Assembly (NCBI RefSeq): GCF_023091745.1
Contig: NW_026291481.1
Location: 3,472,001 to 3,536,000 of the forward strand
DNA: 64,000 bases
Direction of reading: 5' to 3'
Source: Budorcas taxicolor
Lineage: Eukaryota; Chordata; Mammalia; Artiodactyla; Bovidae
Shown here: piece after piece, positions 1 through 13,000 of the stretch
Layout of the letters: every line of letters begins with the position of its first letter
How positions within the stretch are numbered: position 1 is the first letter of the stretch
Program-made: the position numbers and the translations under genes
The notes under the pieces: model-generated
The model's input: only the letters and a program-made list of their open reading frames with translations
What the model was told of the DNA's origin: nothing
Database searches by the model: none

Positions 1-2154
1 CTAAGTTCCAGAAGTGAGGTGTGATCAGCCTCGAGACGCCTCAGCGGAAATGGGCCTCATCTCGCCTGGAGGGGAGAACCTCCTGGATTTTCTCGAGTTG
101 CGGCAGGTCTTCTCGAGTTACGACGGGGACCACAGGGACCCGCTCTGGTGGCCTCAGGAAAGGCCAGTCCCCATGCGAGTTGCTAGGGGACCTCTCGGGA
201 TTCCTCTCCCGTCCACGCCGGGGCCTCAGTCCTTGTGTGGAGTCGGGGCCGGAACCTGACGATTCCTCTCCAGTGCTGCCATGGATCTTGGGGTGCTTCT
301 GAGTCTCCCCAGGGGAGTCAGGCCTCGTCTCGAGTGGGGGCATGCACGTGCGCTTTCCTCCCGAGCTGCAGCAGTAGTGTCACGCTTCCTGTCACCTGGA
401 TCAAGGGATCTGTGGCTTTCCCTCGAGGCTGTCCCTCGAGGCTTTCCCACGAGGCTTTCCCACAGGGCTGTGCCACGTGCCACCTTGGTGTGAGTCGATC
501 CTCGGCGTGAAAGACGAGCCGGTGAAGGGAAAAGAGGTTCCTCTGGAATGGACTGAGACATCTGGGGGACTCTTGGAATGGTGGCACGACCCTGGAGTTC
601 CTCTCGCCGTTCCTGTTGAGAGGGACTCCTCTTGAGATGCGACGGGAACGCCGGGAACTCTTTCCCGACGAAGCAGGGAAAGGATCCCTCATCACGAGCT
701 ACGAGGCGGAAACGGGGCTCCTCTGGATGTGGGCGCGACCCTTGTGATTCCTCTCGAGTGGAGACGGGTATGTCGGGGAAATTCTTGATTTGCACCAAGG
801 GTGTGAAGGACCCTTTCAAAGTTCCAGAGGTGAGGTGTGATCAGCCTCGAGACGCCTCAGCGGAAATGGGCCTCATCTCACCTGGAAGGGAGAACCTCCT
901 GGATTTTCTCGAGTTGCGGCAGGTCTTCTCGAGTTACGACGGGGACCTCAGGGACCCGCTCTGGTGGCCTCAGGAAAGGCCAGTCCCCATGCGAGTTGCT
1001 AGGGGACCTCTCGGGATTCCTCTCCCGTCCATGCCGGGGCCTCAGTCCTTGTGTGGAGTCGGGGCCGGAACCTGAGGATTCCTCTCCAGTGTTGCCATGG
1101 ATCTTTGGGTGCTTCTGAGTCTCCCCAGCGGAGTCAGGCCTCGTCTCGAGGTGGGGCATGCACGTGCGCTTTCCTCCCGAGCTGCAACAGTTGTGTCACG
1201 CTTCCTGTCACGTGGATCAAGGGATCTGTGGCTTTCCCTCGAGGCTGTCCCTCGAGGCTTTCCCACGAGGCTTTCCCACAGGGCTGTGCCACGTGCCACC
1301 TTGGTGTGAGTCGATCCTCGGCGTGAAAGACGAGCCGGTGAAGGGAAAAGAGGTTCCTCTGGAATGGACTGAGACATCTGGGGGACTCTTGGAATGGTGG
1401 CACTACCCTGGAGTTCCTCTCACCGTTCCTGTTGAGAGGGCCTCCACTTGAGATACGACGGGAACGCCGGGAACTCTTTCCCGACGAAGCAGAGAAAGGA
1501 TCCCTCATCTCGAGCTACGAGGCGGAAACGGGGCTCCTCTGGATGTGGGCGGGACCCTCGTGATTCCTCTCGAGTGGAGACGGCTATGTCGGGGAACTTC
1601 TTGATTTGCACCAAGGGTGTGATGGACCCTTTCGAAGTTCCAGAGGTGAGGTGTGATCAGCGTGGAGACGCCTCAGTGGAAATGGGCCTCATCTCGCCTG
1701 GAGGGGAGAACCTCCTGGATTTTCTCGAGTTGCGGCAGGTCTTCTCGAGTTACGACGGGGACCACAGGGACCCGCTCTGGTGGCCTCAGGAAAGGCCAGT
1801 CCCCATGCGAGTTGCTAGGGGACCTCTCGGGATTCCTCTCCCGTCCATGCCGGGGCCTCAGTCCTTGTGTGGAGTCGGGGCCGGAACCTGAGGATTCCTC
1901 TCCAGTGTTGCCGTGGATCTTGGGGTGCTTCTGAGTCTCCCCAGGGGAGTCAGGCCTCGTCTCGTGTGGGGGCATGCACGTGCGCTTTCCTCCCGAGCTG
2001 CAGCAGTTGTGCCACGCTTCCTGTCACGTGGATCAAGGGATCTGTGGCTTTCCCTCGAGGCTGTCCCTCGAGGCTTTCCCACTAGGCTTTCCCACAGGGC
2101 TGTGCCACGTGCCACCTTGGTGTGAGTCGATCCTCGGCGTGAAAGACGAGCCGG

Positions 2155-2165
2155 TGAAGGAAAAG
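2155..2165 (+). other. 1-bp deletion (monomer 1448, 815 bp)
   Basis: The sequence reads 'ggtgaaggaaaagagg', where the consensus has 'ggtgaagggaaaagagg'. One g is missing from a run of three. Confidence 0.85.
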
Positions 2166-3342
2166 AGGTTCCTCTGGAATGGACTGAGACATCTGGGGGA
2201 CTCTTGGAATGGTGGCACGACCCTGGAGTTCCTCTCGCCGTTCCTGTTGAGAGGGCCTCCTCTTGAGATGCGACGGAAACGCCGGGAACTCTTTCCCGAC
2301 GAAGCAGGGAAAGGATCCCTCATCTCGAGCTACGAGGCGGAAACGGGGCTCCTCTGGATGTGGGCGGGACCCTCGTGATTCCTCTCGAGTGGAGACGGGT
2401 ATGTCGGGGAACTTCTTGATTTGCACCAAGGGTGTGAAGGACCCTTTCGAAGTTCCAGAAGTGAGGTGTGATCAGCCTCGAGACGCCTCAGCGGAAATAT
2501 GCCTCATCTCGCCTGGAGGGGAGAACCTCCTGGATTTTCTCGAGTTGCGGCAGGTCTTCTCGAGTTACGACGGGGACCACAGGGACCCGCTCTGGTGGCC
2601 TCAGGAAAGGCCAGTCCCCATGCGAGTTGCTAGGGGACCTCTCGGGATTCCTCTCCCGTCCATGCCAGGGCCTCAGTCCTTGTGTGGAGTCGGGGCCGGA
2701 ACCTGAGGATTCCTCTCCAGTGCTGCCATGGATCTTGGGGTGCTTCTGAGTCTCCCCAGGGGAGTCAGGCCTCGTCTCGAGTGGGGGCATGCACGTGCGC
2801 TTTCCTCCCGAGCTGCAGCAGTAGTGTCACGCTTCCTGTCACCTGGATCAAGGGATCTGTGGCTTTCCCTCGAGGCTGTCCCTCGAGACTTTCCCACTAG
2901 GCTTTCCCACAGGGCTGTGCCACGTGCCACCTTGGTGTGAGTCGATCCTCGGCGTGAAAGACGAGCCGGTGAAGGGAAAAGAGGTTCCTCTGGAATGGAC
3001 TGAGACATCTGGGGGACTCTTGGAATGGTGGCACGACCCTTGGGTTCCTCTCGCCGTTCCTGTTGAGAGGGCCTCCTCTTGAGATGCGACGGGAACGCCG
3101 GGAACTCTTTCCCGACGAAGCAGGGAAAGGATCCCTCATCTCGAGCTACGAGGCGGAAACCGGGCTCATCTGGATGTGGGCGGGACCCTCGTGATTCCTC
3201 TCGAGTGGAGACGGCTAGGTCGGGGAAATTCTTGATTTGCACCAAGGGTGTGAAGGACCCTTTCGAAGTTCCAGAGGTGAGGTGTGATCAGCCTCGAGAC
3301 GCCTCAGCGGAAATGGGCCTCATCTCGCCTGGAGGGGAGAAC

Positions 3343-3356
3343 CTCCTGATTTTGTC
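3343..3356 (+). other. 1-bp deletion (monomer 3079, 815 bp)
   Basis: The sequence reads 'cctcctgattttgtcgag' where the consensus has 'cctcctggattttctcgag': one g lost and a c-to-g change beside it. Confidence 0.85.
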
Positions 3357-5321
3357 GAGTTGCGGCAGGTCTTCTCGAGTTACGATGGGGACCTCAGGGA
3401 CCCGCTCTGGTGGCCTCAGGAAAGGCCAGTCCCCATGCGAGTTGCTAGGGGACCTCTCGGGATTCCTCTCCCGTCCATGCCGGGGCCTCAGTCCATGTGT
3501 GTAGTCGGGGCCGGAACCTGAGGATTCCTCTCCAGTGTTGCCATGGATCTTGGGGTGCTTCTGAGTCTCCCCAGGGGAGTCAGGCCTCGTCTAGATTGGG
3601 GGCATGCACGTGCGCTTTCCTCCCAAGCTGCAGCGGTCGTGTCACGCTTCCTGTCACGTGGATCAAGGGATCTGTGGCTTTCCCTCGAGGCTGTCCCTCG
3701 AGGCTTTCCCACGAGGCTTTCCCACAGGGCTGTGCCACGTGCCACCTTGGTGTGAGTCGATCCTCGGCGTGAAAGACGAGCCGGTGAAGGGAAAAGAGGT
3801 TCCTCTGGAATGGACTGAGACATCTGGGGGACTCTTGGAATGGTGGCACGACCCTGGAGTTCCTCTCGCCGTTCCTGTTGAGAGGTCCTCCTCTTGAGAT
3901 GCGACGGGAACGCCGGGAACTCTTTCCCGACGAAGCAGGGAAAGGATCCCTCATCTCGAGCTACGAGGCGGAAACGGGGCTCCTCTGGATGTGGGCGGGA
4001 CCCTCGTGATTCCTCTCGAGTGGAGACGGGTATGTCGGGGAACTTCTTGATTTGCACCAAGGGTGTGAAGGACCCTTTCGAAGTTCCAGAGGTGAGGTGT
4101 GATCAGCCTCGAGACGCCTCAGCGGAAATGGGCCTCATCTCGCCTGGAGGGGAGAACCTCCTGGATTTTCTCGAGTTGCGGCAGGTCTTCTCGAGTTACG
4201 ACGGGGACCACAGGGACCCGCTCTGGTGGTCTCAGGAAAGGCCAGTCCCCATGCGAGTTGCTAGGGGACCTCTCGGGATTCCTCTCCCGTCCATGCCGGG
4301 GCCTCAGTCCTTGTCTGGAGTCGGGGCCGGAACCTGAGGATTCCTCTCCAGTGCTGCCATGGATCTTGGGGTGCTTCTGAGTCTCCCCAGAGGAGTCAGG
4401 CCTCGTCTCGAGTGGGGGCATGCACGTGCGCTTTCCTCCCGAGCTGCAGCAGTAGTGTCACGCTTCCTGTCACGTGGATCAAGGGATCTGTGGCTTTCCC
4501 TCGAGGCTGTCCCTCGAGGCTTTCCCACAAGGCTTTCCCACAGGGCTGTGCCACGTGCCACCTTGGTGTTAGTCGATCCTCGGCGTGAAAGACGAGCCGG
4601 TGAAGGGAAAAGAGGTTCCTCTGGAATGGACTGAGACATCTGGGGGACTCTTGGAATGGTGGCACGACCCTTGGGTTCCTCTCGCCTTTCCTGTTGAGAG
4701 GGCCTCCTCTTGAGATGCGACGGGAACGCCGGGAACTCTTTCCCGACGAAGCAGGGAAAGGATCCCTCATCTCGAGCTACGAGGCGGAAACGGGGCTCCT
4801 CTGGATGTTGGCGGGATCCTCGTGATTCCTCTCGAGTGGAGACGGCTTGGTCGGGGAACTTCTTGATTTGCACCAAGGGTGTGAAGGACCCTTTCGAAGT
4901 TCCAGAGGTGAGGTGTGATCAGCCTCGAGACGCCTCAGCGGAAATGGGCCTCATCTCGCCTGGAGGGGAGAACCTCCTGGAATTTGTCGAGTTGCTGCAG
5001 GTCTTCTCGAGTTACGACTGGGACCTCAGGGACCCGCTCTGGTGGCCTCAGGAAAGGCCAGTCCCCATGCGAGTTGCTAGGGGACCTCTCGGGATTCCTC
5101 TCCCGTCCATGCCGGGGCCTCAGTCCTTGTGTGGAGTCAGGGCCGGAACCTGAGGATTCCTCTCCAGTGTTGCCATGGATCTTGGGGTGCTTCTGAGTCT
5201 CCCCAGGGGAGTCAGGCCTCGTCTCGAGTGGGGGCATGCACGTGCGCTTTTCTCCCGAGCTGCAGCAGTAGTGTCACGCTTCCTGTCACGTGGATCAAGG
5301 GATCTGTGGCTTTCCCTCGAG

Positions 5322-5347
5322 GCTGTCCCTCGAGGCTGTCCCTCGAG
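5322..5347 (+). repeat. 13-bp duplication giving an 829-bp monomer
   Basis: The unit gctgtccctcgag occurs twice in a row (5322-5334 and 5335-5347), where other monomers have it once. This accounts exactly for the 829-bp spacing between monomer starts 4710 and 5539. It is seen only once in the window. Confidence 0.9.
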
Positions 5348-6902
5348 GCTTTTCCACGAGGCTTTCCCACAGGACTGTGCCACGTGCCACCTTGGTGTGA
5401 GTCGATCCTCGGCGGGAAAGACGAGCCGGTGAAGGGAAAAGAGGTTCCTCTGGAATGGACTGAGACATCGGGGGTACTCTTGGAATGGTGGCACAACCCT
5501 GGAGTTCCTCTCGCCGTTCCTGTTGAGAGGGCCTCCTCTTGAGATGTGATGGGAACGCCGGGAACTCTTTCCCGACGAAGCAGGGAAAGGATCCCTCATC
5601 TCGAGCTACGAGGCGGAAACGGGGCTCCTCTGGATGTGGGCGGGCCCCTCGTGATTCCTCTCGAGTGGAGACGGGTATGTCGGGGAACTTCTTGATTTGC
5701 ACCAAGGGTGTGAAGGACCCTTTCGAAGTTCCAGAGGTGAGGTGTGATCAGCCTCGAGACGCCTCAGCGGAAATGGGCCTCATCTCGCCTGGAGGGGAGA
5801 ACCTCCTGGATTTTGTCGAGTTGCGGCAGGTCTTCTCGAGTTACGACGGGGACCACAGGGACCCGCTCTGGTGGCCTCAGGAAAGGCCAGTCCCCATGCG
5901 AGTTGCTAGGGGACCTCTCGGGATTCCTCTCCCGTCCATGCCGGGGCCTCAGTCCTTGTGTGGAGTCGGGGCCGGAACCTGAGGATTCCTCTCCAGTGTT
6001 GCCATGGATCTTGGGGTGCTTCTGAGTCTCCCCAGGGGAGTCAGGCCTCGTCTCGAGGTGGGGCATGCACGTGCGCTTTCCTCCCGAGCTGCAGCAGTAG
6101 TGTCACGCTTCCTGTCACGTGGATCAAGGGATCTGTGGCTTTCCCTCGAGGCTGTCCCTCGAGGCTTTCCCACGAGGCTTTCCCACAGGGCTGTGCCACG
6201 TGCCACCTTGGTGTGAGTCGATCCTCGGCGTGAAAGACGAGCCGGTGAAGGGAAAAGAGGTTCCTCTGGAATGGACTGAGACATCTGGGGGACTCTTGGA
6301 ATGGTGGCACGACCCTGGAGTTCCTCTCGCCGTTCCTGTTGAGAGGGCCTCCTCTTGAGATTCGACGGGAACGCCGGGAACTCTTTCCCGACGAAGCAGG
6401 GAAAGGATCCCTCATCTCGAGCTACGAGGCGGAAACGGGGCTCCTCTGGATGTGGGCGGGACCCTCGTGATTCCTCTCGAGTGGAGACGGGTATGCTGGG
6501 GAACTTCTTGATTTGCACCAAGGGTGTGAAGGACCCTTTCAAAGTTCCACAGGTGAGGTGTGATCAGCCTCGAGACGCCTCAGCGGAAATGGGCCTCATC
6601 TCGCCTGGAGGGGAGAACCTCCTGGATTTTCTCAAGTTGCGGAAGGTCTTCTCGAGTTACGTCGGGGACCTCAGGGACCCGCTCTGGTGGCCTCAGGAAA
6701 GGCCAGTCCCCATGCGAGTTGCTAGGGGACCTCTCGGGATTCCTCTCCCGTCCATGCCGGTGCCTCAGTCCTTGTGTGGAGTCGGGGCCAGAACCTGAGG
6801 ATTCCTCTCCAGTGTTGCCATGGATCTTGGGGTGCTTCTGAGACTCCCCAGGGGAGTCAGGCCTCGTCTCGAGTGGGGGCATGCACGTGCGCTTTCCTCC
6901 CG

Positions 6903-6918
6903 AGCTGCAGAGTAGTTT
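6903..6918 (+). other. 1-bp deletion (monomer 6355)
   Basis: The sequence reads 'gctgcagagtag' where the consensus has 'gctgcagcagtag'. The same loss occurs in the next monomer at about 7720-7730, so the two adjacent copies share it by descent or conversion. Confidence 0.85.
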
Positions 6919-7718
6919 CACGCTTCCTGTCACGTGGATCAAGGGATCTGTGGCTTTCCCTCGAGGCTGTCCCTCGAGGCTTTCCCACGAGGCTTTCCCA
7001 CAGGGCTGTGCCACGTGCCACCTTGGTGGGAGTCGATCCTCGGCGTGAAAGACGAGCCGGTGAAGGGAAAAGAGGTTCCTCTGGAATGGACTGAGACATC
7101 TGGGGGACTCTTGGAATGGTGGCACGACCCTGGAGTTCCTCTCGCCGTTCCTGTTGAGAGGGCCTCCTCTTGAGATGCGACGGGAACGCCGGGAACTCTT
7201 TCCCGACGAAGCAGGGAAAGGATCCCTCATCTCGAGCTACGAGGCGGAAACGGGGCTCCTCTGGATGTGGGCGGGACCCTCGTGATTCCTCTCGAGTGGA
7301 GACGGGTATGTCGGGGAACTTCTAGATTTGCACCAAGGGTGTGAAGGACCCTTTCGAAGTTCCAGAGGTGAGGTGTGATCAGCCTCGAGACGCCTCAGCG
7401 GAAATGGGCCTCATCTTGCCTGGAGGGGAGAACCTCCTGGATTTTCTCGAGTTGCGGCAGGTCTTCTCGAGTTACGACGGGGACCACCGCGACCTGCTCT
7501 GGTGGCCTCAGGAAAGGCCAGTCCCCATGCGAGTTGCTAGGGGACCTCTCTGGATTCCTCTCCCGTCCATGCCGGGGCCTCAGTCCTTGTGTGGAGTCGG
7601 GGCCGGAACCTGAGGATTCCTCTCCAGTGTTGCCATGGATCTTGGGGTGCTTCTGAGTCTCCCCAGGGGAGTCAGGCCTCGTCTCGAGTGGGGGCATGCA
7701 CGTGCGCTTTCCTCCCGA

Positions 7719-7732
7719 GCTGCAGAGTAGTG
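7719..7732 (+). other. 1-bp deletion (monomer 7170), shared with its left neighbour
   Basis: It has the same 'gctgcagagtag' form as in the preceding monomer, 815 bp away. No other monomer in the window shows it. Confidence 0.85.
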
Positions 7733-8257
7733 TCACGCTTCCTGTCACGTGGATCAAGGGATCTGTGGCTTTCCCTCGAGGCTGTCCCTCGAGGCTTTCC
7801 CACGAGGCTTTCCCACAGGGCTGTGCCACGTGCCACCTTGGTGTGAGTCAATCCTCGGCGTGAAAGACGAGCCGGTGAAGGGAAAAGAGGTTCCTCTGGA
7901 ATGGACTGAGACATCTGGGGGACTCTTGGAATGGTGGCACGACCCTGGAGTTCCTCTCGCCGAACCTGTTGAGAGGGGCTCCACTTGAGATGCGACGGGA
8001 ACGCCGGGAACTCTTTCCCGACGAAGCAGGGAAAGGATCCCTCATCTAGAGCTACGAGGCGGAAACGGGGTTCCTCTGGATGTGGGCGGGACCCTCGTGA
8101 TTCCTCTCGAGTGGAGACGGGTATACCGGGGAACTTCTTGATTTGCACCGAGGGTGTGAAGACCCTTTCGAAGTTCCAGAGGTGAGGTGTGATCAGCCTC
8201 GAGACGCCTCAGCGGAAATGGGCCTCATCTCGCCTGGAGGGGAGAACCTCCTGGATT

Positions 8258-8267
8258 TTCTCGAGTT
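8258..8267 (+). other. 20-bp deletion between direct repeats
   Basis: Normal monomers have two copies of 'ttctcgagtt' 20 bp apart. Here only one remains and the 'gcggcagg' segment between them is gone. Together with a 1-bp loss at 8160/8161 it explains the 795-bp spacing from 7985 to 8780. This is a classic footprint of slippage or single-strand annealing between short direct repeats. Confidence 0.9.
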
Positions 8268-10099
8268 ACGACGGGGACCTCAGGGACCCGCTCTGGTGGC
8301 CTCAGGAAAGGCCAGTCCCCATGCGAGTTGCTAGGGGACCTCTCGGGATTCCTCTCCCGTCCATGCCGGGGCCTCAGTCGTTGTGTGGAGTCGGGGCCGG
8401 AACCTGAGGATTCCTCTCCAGTGTTGCCATGGATCTTGGGGTGCTTCTGAGTCTCCCCAGGGGAGTCAGGTCTCGTCTCGAAGTGTGGCATGCACGTGCG
8501 CTTTCCTCCCGAGCTGTAGCAGTAGTGTCACGCTTCCTGTCACGTGGATCAAGGGATCTGTGGCTTTCCCTCCAGGCTGTCCCTCGAGGCTTTCCCACGA
8601 GGCTTTCCCACAGGGCTGTGCCACGTGCCACCTTGGTGTGAGTCGATCCTCGGCGTGAAAGACGAGCCGGTGAAGGGAAAAGAGGTTCCTCTGGAATGGA
8701 CTGAGACATCTGGGGGACTCGTGGAATGGTGGCACGACCCTGGAGTTCCTCTCGCCGTTCCTGTTGAGAGGGCCTCCCCTTGAGATGCGACGGGAACGCC
8801 GGGAACTCTTTCCCGACGAAGCAGGGAAAGGATCCCTCATCTCGAGCTACGAGGCGGAAACGGGGCTCCTCTGGATGTGGGCGGGACCCTCGTGATTCCT
8901 CTCGAGTGGAGACGGGTATGTCGGGGAACTTCTTGATTTGCACCAAGGGTGTGAAGGACCCTTTCAAAGTTCCAGAAGTGAGGTGTGATCAGCCTCGAGA
9001 CGCCTCAGCGGAAATGGGCCTCATCTCGCCTGGAGGGGAGAACCTCCTGGATTTTCTCGAGTTGCGGCAGGACTTCTCGAGTTACGACGGGGACCTCACG
9101 GACCCGCTCTGGTGGCCTCAGGAAAGGCCAGTCCCCATGCGAGTTGCTAGGGGACCTCTCGGGATTCCTCTCCCGTCCATGCCGGGGCCTCAGTCCTTGT
9201 GTGGAGTCGGGGTCGGAACCTGAGGATTCCTCTCCAGTGTAGCCATGGATCTTGGGGTGCTTCTGAGTCTCCCCAGGGGAGTCAGGCCTCGTCTCGAGGT
9301 GGGGCATGCACGTGCGCTTTCCTCCCGAGCTGCAGCAGTAGTGTCACGCTTCCTGTCACGTGGATCAAGGGATCTGTGGCTTTCCCTCGAGGCTGTCCCT
9401 CGAGGCTTTCCCACGAGGCTTTCCCACAGGGCTGTGCCACGTGCCACCTTGGTGTGAGTCGATCCTCGGCGTGAAAGACGAGCCGGTGAAGGGAAAAGAG
9501 GTTCCTCTGGAATGGACTGAGACATCTGGGGGACTCTTGGAATGGTGGCACGACCCTGGAGTTCCTCTCGCCGTTCCTGTTGAGAGGGCCTCCTCTTGAG
9601 ATTCGACGGGAACGCCGGGAACTCTTTCCCGACGAAGCAGGGAAAGGATCCCTCATCTCGAGCTACGAGGCGGAAACGGGGCTCCTCTGGATGTGGGCGG
9701 GACCCTCGTGATTCCTCTCGAGTGGAGACGGCTAGGTCGGGGAACTTCTTGATTTGCACCAAGGGTGTGAAGGACCCTTTCGAAGTTCCAGAGGTGAGGT
9801 GTGATCAGCCTCGAGACGCCTCAGCGGAAATGGGCCTCATCTCGCCTGGAGGGGAGAACCTCCTGGATTTTCTCGAGTTGCGGCAGGTCTTCTCGAGTTA
9901 CGACGGGGACCACAGGGACCCGCTCTGGTGGCCTCAGGAAAGGCCAGTCCCCATGCGAGTTGCTAGGGGACCTCTCGGGATTTCCCTCCCGTCCATGCCG
10001 GGGCCTCAGTCCTTGTGTGGAGTCGGGGCCGGAACCTGAGGATTCCTCTCCAGTGTTGCCATGGATCTTGGGGTGCTTCTGAGTCTCCCCAGGGGAGTC

Positions 10100-13000
10100 A
10101 GGCCTCATCTCGAGTGGGGGCATGCACGTTCGCTTTCCTCCCGAGCTGCAGCAGTAGTGTCACGCTTCCTGTCACGTGGATCAAGGGATCTGTGGCTTTC
10201 CCTCGAGGCTGTCCCTCGAGGCTTTCCCACGAGGCTTTCCCACAGGGCTGTGCCAGGTGCCACCTTGGTGTGAGTCGATCCTCGGCGTGAAAGACGAGCC
10301 GGTGAAGGGAAAAGAGGTTCCTCTGGAATGGACTGAGACATTTGGGGGACTCTTGGAATGGTGGCACGACCCTGGAGTTCCTCTCGCCGTTCCTGTTGAG
10401 AGGGCCTCCTCTTGAGATGCGACGGGAACGCCGGGAACTCTTTCCCGACGAAGCAGGGAAAGGATCCCTCATCTCGAGCTACGAGGCGGAAACGGGGCTC
10501 CTCTGGATGTGGGCGGGACCCTCGTGATTCCTCTCGAGTGGAGACGGCTAGGTCGGGGAACTTCTTGATTTGCACCAAGGGTGTGAAGGACCCTTTCGAA
10601 GTTCCAGAGGTGAGGTGTGATCAGCCTCGAGACGCCTCAGCGGAAATGGGCCTCATCTCGCCTGGAGGGGAGAACCTCCTGGATTTTCTCGAGTTGCGGC
10701 AGGTCTTCTCGAGTTACGACGGGGACCACAGGGACCCGCTCTGGTGGCCTCAGGAAAGGCCAGTCCCCATGCGAGTTGCTAGGGGACCTCTCGGGATTCC
10801 TCTCCCGTCCATGCCGGGGCCTCAGTGCTTGTGTGGAGTCGGGGCCGGAACCTGAGGATTCCTCTCCAGTGTTGCCATGGATCTTGGGGTGCTTCTGAGT
10901 CTCCCCAGGGGAGTCAGGCCTCATCTCGAGTGGGGGCATGCACGTGCGCTTTCCTCCCGAGCTGCAGCAGTAGTGTCACGCTTCCTGTCACGTGGATCAA
11001 GGGATCTGTGGCTTTCCCTCGAGGCTGTCCCTCGAGGCTTTTCCACAGGGCTGTGCCACGTGCCACCTTGGTGTGAGTCGATCCTCGGCGTGAAAGACGA
11101 GCCGGTGAAGGGAAAAGAGGTTCCTCTGGAATGGACTGAGACATTTGGGGGACTCTTGGAATGGTGGCACGACCCTGGAGTTCCTCTCGCCGTTCCTGTT
11201 GAGAGGGCCTCCTCTTGAGATGCGACGGGAACGCCGGGAACTCTTTCCCGACGAAGCAGGGAAAGGATCCCTCATCTCGAGCTACGAGGCGGAAACGGGG
11301 CTCCTCTGGATGTGGGCGGGACCCTCGTGATTCCTCTCGAGTGGAGACGGCTAGGTCGGGGAACTTCTTGATTTGCACCAAGGGTGTGAAGGACCCTTTC
11401 GAAGTTCCAGAGGTGAGGTGTGATCAGCCTCGAGACGCCTCAGCGGAAATGGGCCTCATCTCGCCTGGAGGGGAGAACCTCCTGGATTTTCTCGAGTTGC
11501 GGCAGGTCTTCTCGAGTTACGACGGGGACCACAGGGACCCGCTCTGGTGGCCTCAGGAAAGGCCAGTCCCCATGCGAGTTGCTAGGGGACCTCTCGGGAT
11601 TCCTCTCCCGTCCATGGCGGGGCCTCAGTCCTTGTGTGGAGTCGGGGACGGAACCTGAGGATTCCTCTCCAGTGTTGCCATGGATCTTGGGGTGCTTCTG
11701 AGTTTCCCCAGGGGAGTCAGGCCTCGTCTCGAGTGGGGGCATGCACGTGCGCTTTCCTCCCAAGCTGCAGCAGTAGTGTCACGCTTCCTGTCACGTGGAT
11801 CAAGGGATCTGTGGCTTTCCCTCGAGGCTGTCCCTCGAGGCTTTCCCACGAGGCTTTCCCACAGGGCTGTGACAGGTGCCACCTTGGTGTGAGTCGATCC
11901 TCGGCGTGAAAGACGAGCCGGTGAAGGGAAAAGAGGTTCCTCTGGAATGGACTGAGACATCTGGGGGACTCTTGGAATGGTGGCACGACCCTGGAGTTCC
12001 TCTCGCCGTTCCTGTTGAGAGGGCCTCCTCTTGAGATGCGACGGGAACACCGGGAACTCTTTCCCGACGAAGCAGGGAAAGGATCCCTCATCTCGAGCTA
12101 CGAGGCGGAAACGGGGCTCCTCTGGGTGTGGGCGGGACCCTCGTGATTCCTCTCGAGTGGAGACGGCTAGGTCGGGGAACTTCTTGATTTGCACAAAGGG
12201 TGTGAAGGACCCTTTCAAAGTTCCAGAGGTGAGGTGTGATCAGCCTCGAGATGCCTCAGCGGAAATGGGCCTCATCTCGCCTGGAGGGGAGAACCTCCTG
12301 GATTTTCTCGAGTTGCGGCAGGTCTTCTCGAGTTACGACGGGGACCACGGGGACCCGCTCTGGTGGCCTCAGGAAAGGCCAGTCCCCATGCGAGTTGCTA
12401 GGGGACCTCTCGGGATTCCTCTCCCGTCCATGCCGGGGACTCAGTCCTTGTGTGGAGTCGGGGCCGGAACCTGAGGATTCCTCTCCAGTGTTGCCATGGA
12501 TCTTGGGGTGCTTCTGAGTCTCCCCAGGGGAGTCAGGCTTCATCTCGAGGTGGGGCATGCACGTGCGCTTTCCTCCAGAGCTGCAGCAGTAGTGTCACGC
12601 TTCCTGTCACGTGGATCAAGGGATCTGTGGCTTTCCCTCGAGGCTGTCCCTCGAGGCTTTCCCACGAGGCTTTCCCACAGTGCTGTGCCACGTGCCACCT
12701 TGGTGTGAGTCGATCCTCGGCGTGAAAGACGAGCCGGTGAAGGGAAAAGAGGTTCCTCTGGAATGGACTGAGACATCTGGGGGACTCTTGGAATGGTGGC
12801 ACGACCCTGGAGTTCCTCTCGCCGTTCCTGTTGAGAGGGCCTCCTCTTGAGATGCGACGGGAACGCCGGGAACTCTTTCCCGACGAAGCAGGGAAAGGAT
12901 CCCTCATCTCGAGCTACGAGGCGGAAACGGGGCTCCTCTGGATGTGGGCGGGACCCTCGTGATTCCTCTCGAGTGGAGACGGGTATGTCGGGGAACTTCT

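Larger units (their letters stand above)
1..10100 (+). repeat. Divergent left domain of the array (about 12 monomers)
   Basis: Monomers here carry more private substitutions and length changes than anywhere else in the window. Examples are a 13-bp gain near 5335, a 20-bp loss near 8258, and 1-bp losses near 2160, 3348, 6910, 7725 and 8160. The base at +317 goes A, T, A, A, T, A, T, A, T, A, T, T over successive monomers, so it often alternates. A second variant, 'ctcgaggtgggg' instead of 'ctcgagtggggg', appears in monomers 632, 5539, 8780 and, in a degraded form, 7985. Higher divergence with weak periodicity is typical of satellite nearer an array edge or of an older, less homogenised part. 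That placement is inference; no non-satellite flank is present to confirm it. Confidence 0.8.

Noticed and set aside
415..479. CRISPR-like array of short repeats
   Set aside because: The 13-bp units are contiguous with no spacers and sit inside a eukaryotic satellite monomer.
632..1075. Repeated 147-codon open frame on + (and 93-, 91- and 79-codon frames)
   Set aside because: These begin at TTG or GTG, not valid starts in a mammal, and repeat with the satellite unit. Frames overlap each other on both strands and are broken by neutral indels, with no domain or plausible protein composition.
6580..7230. 216-codon - strand open frame, the longest in the window
   Set aside because: It exists only because of the 1-bp loss near 6910, which joins two ordinary satellite frames.
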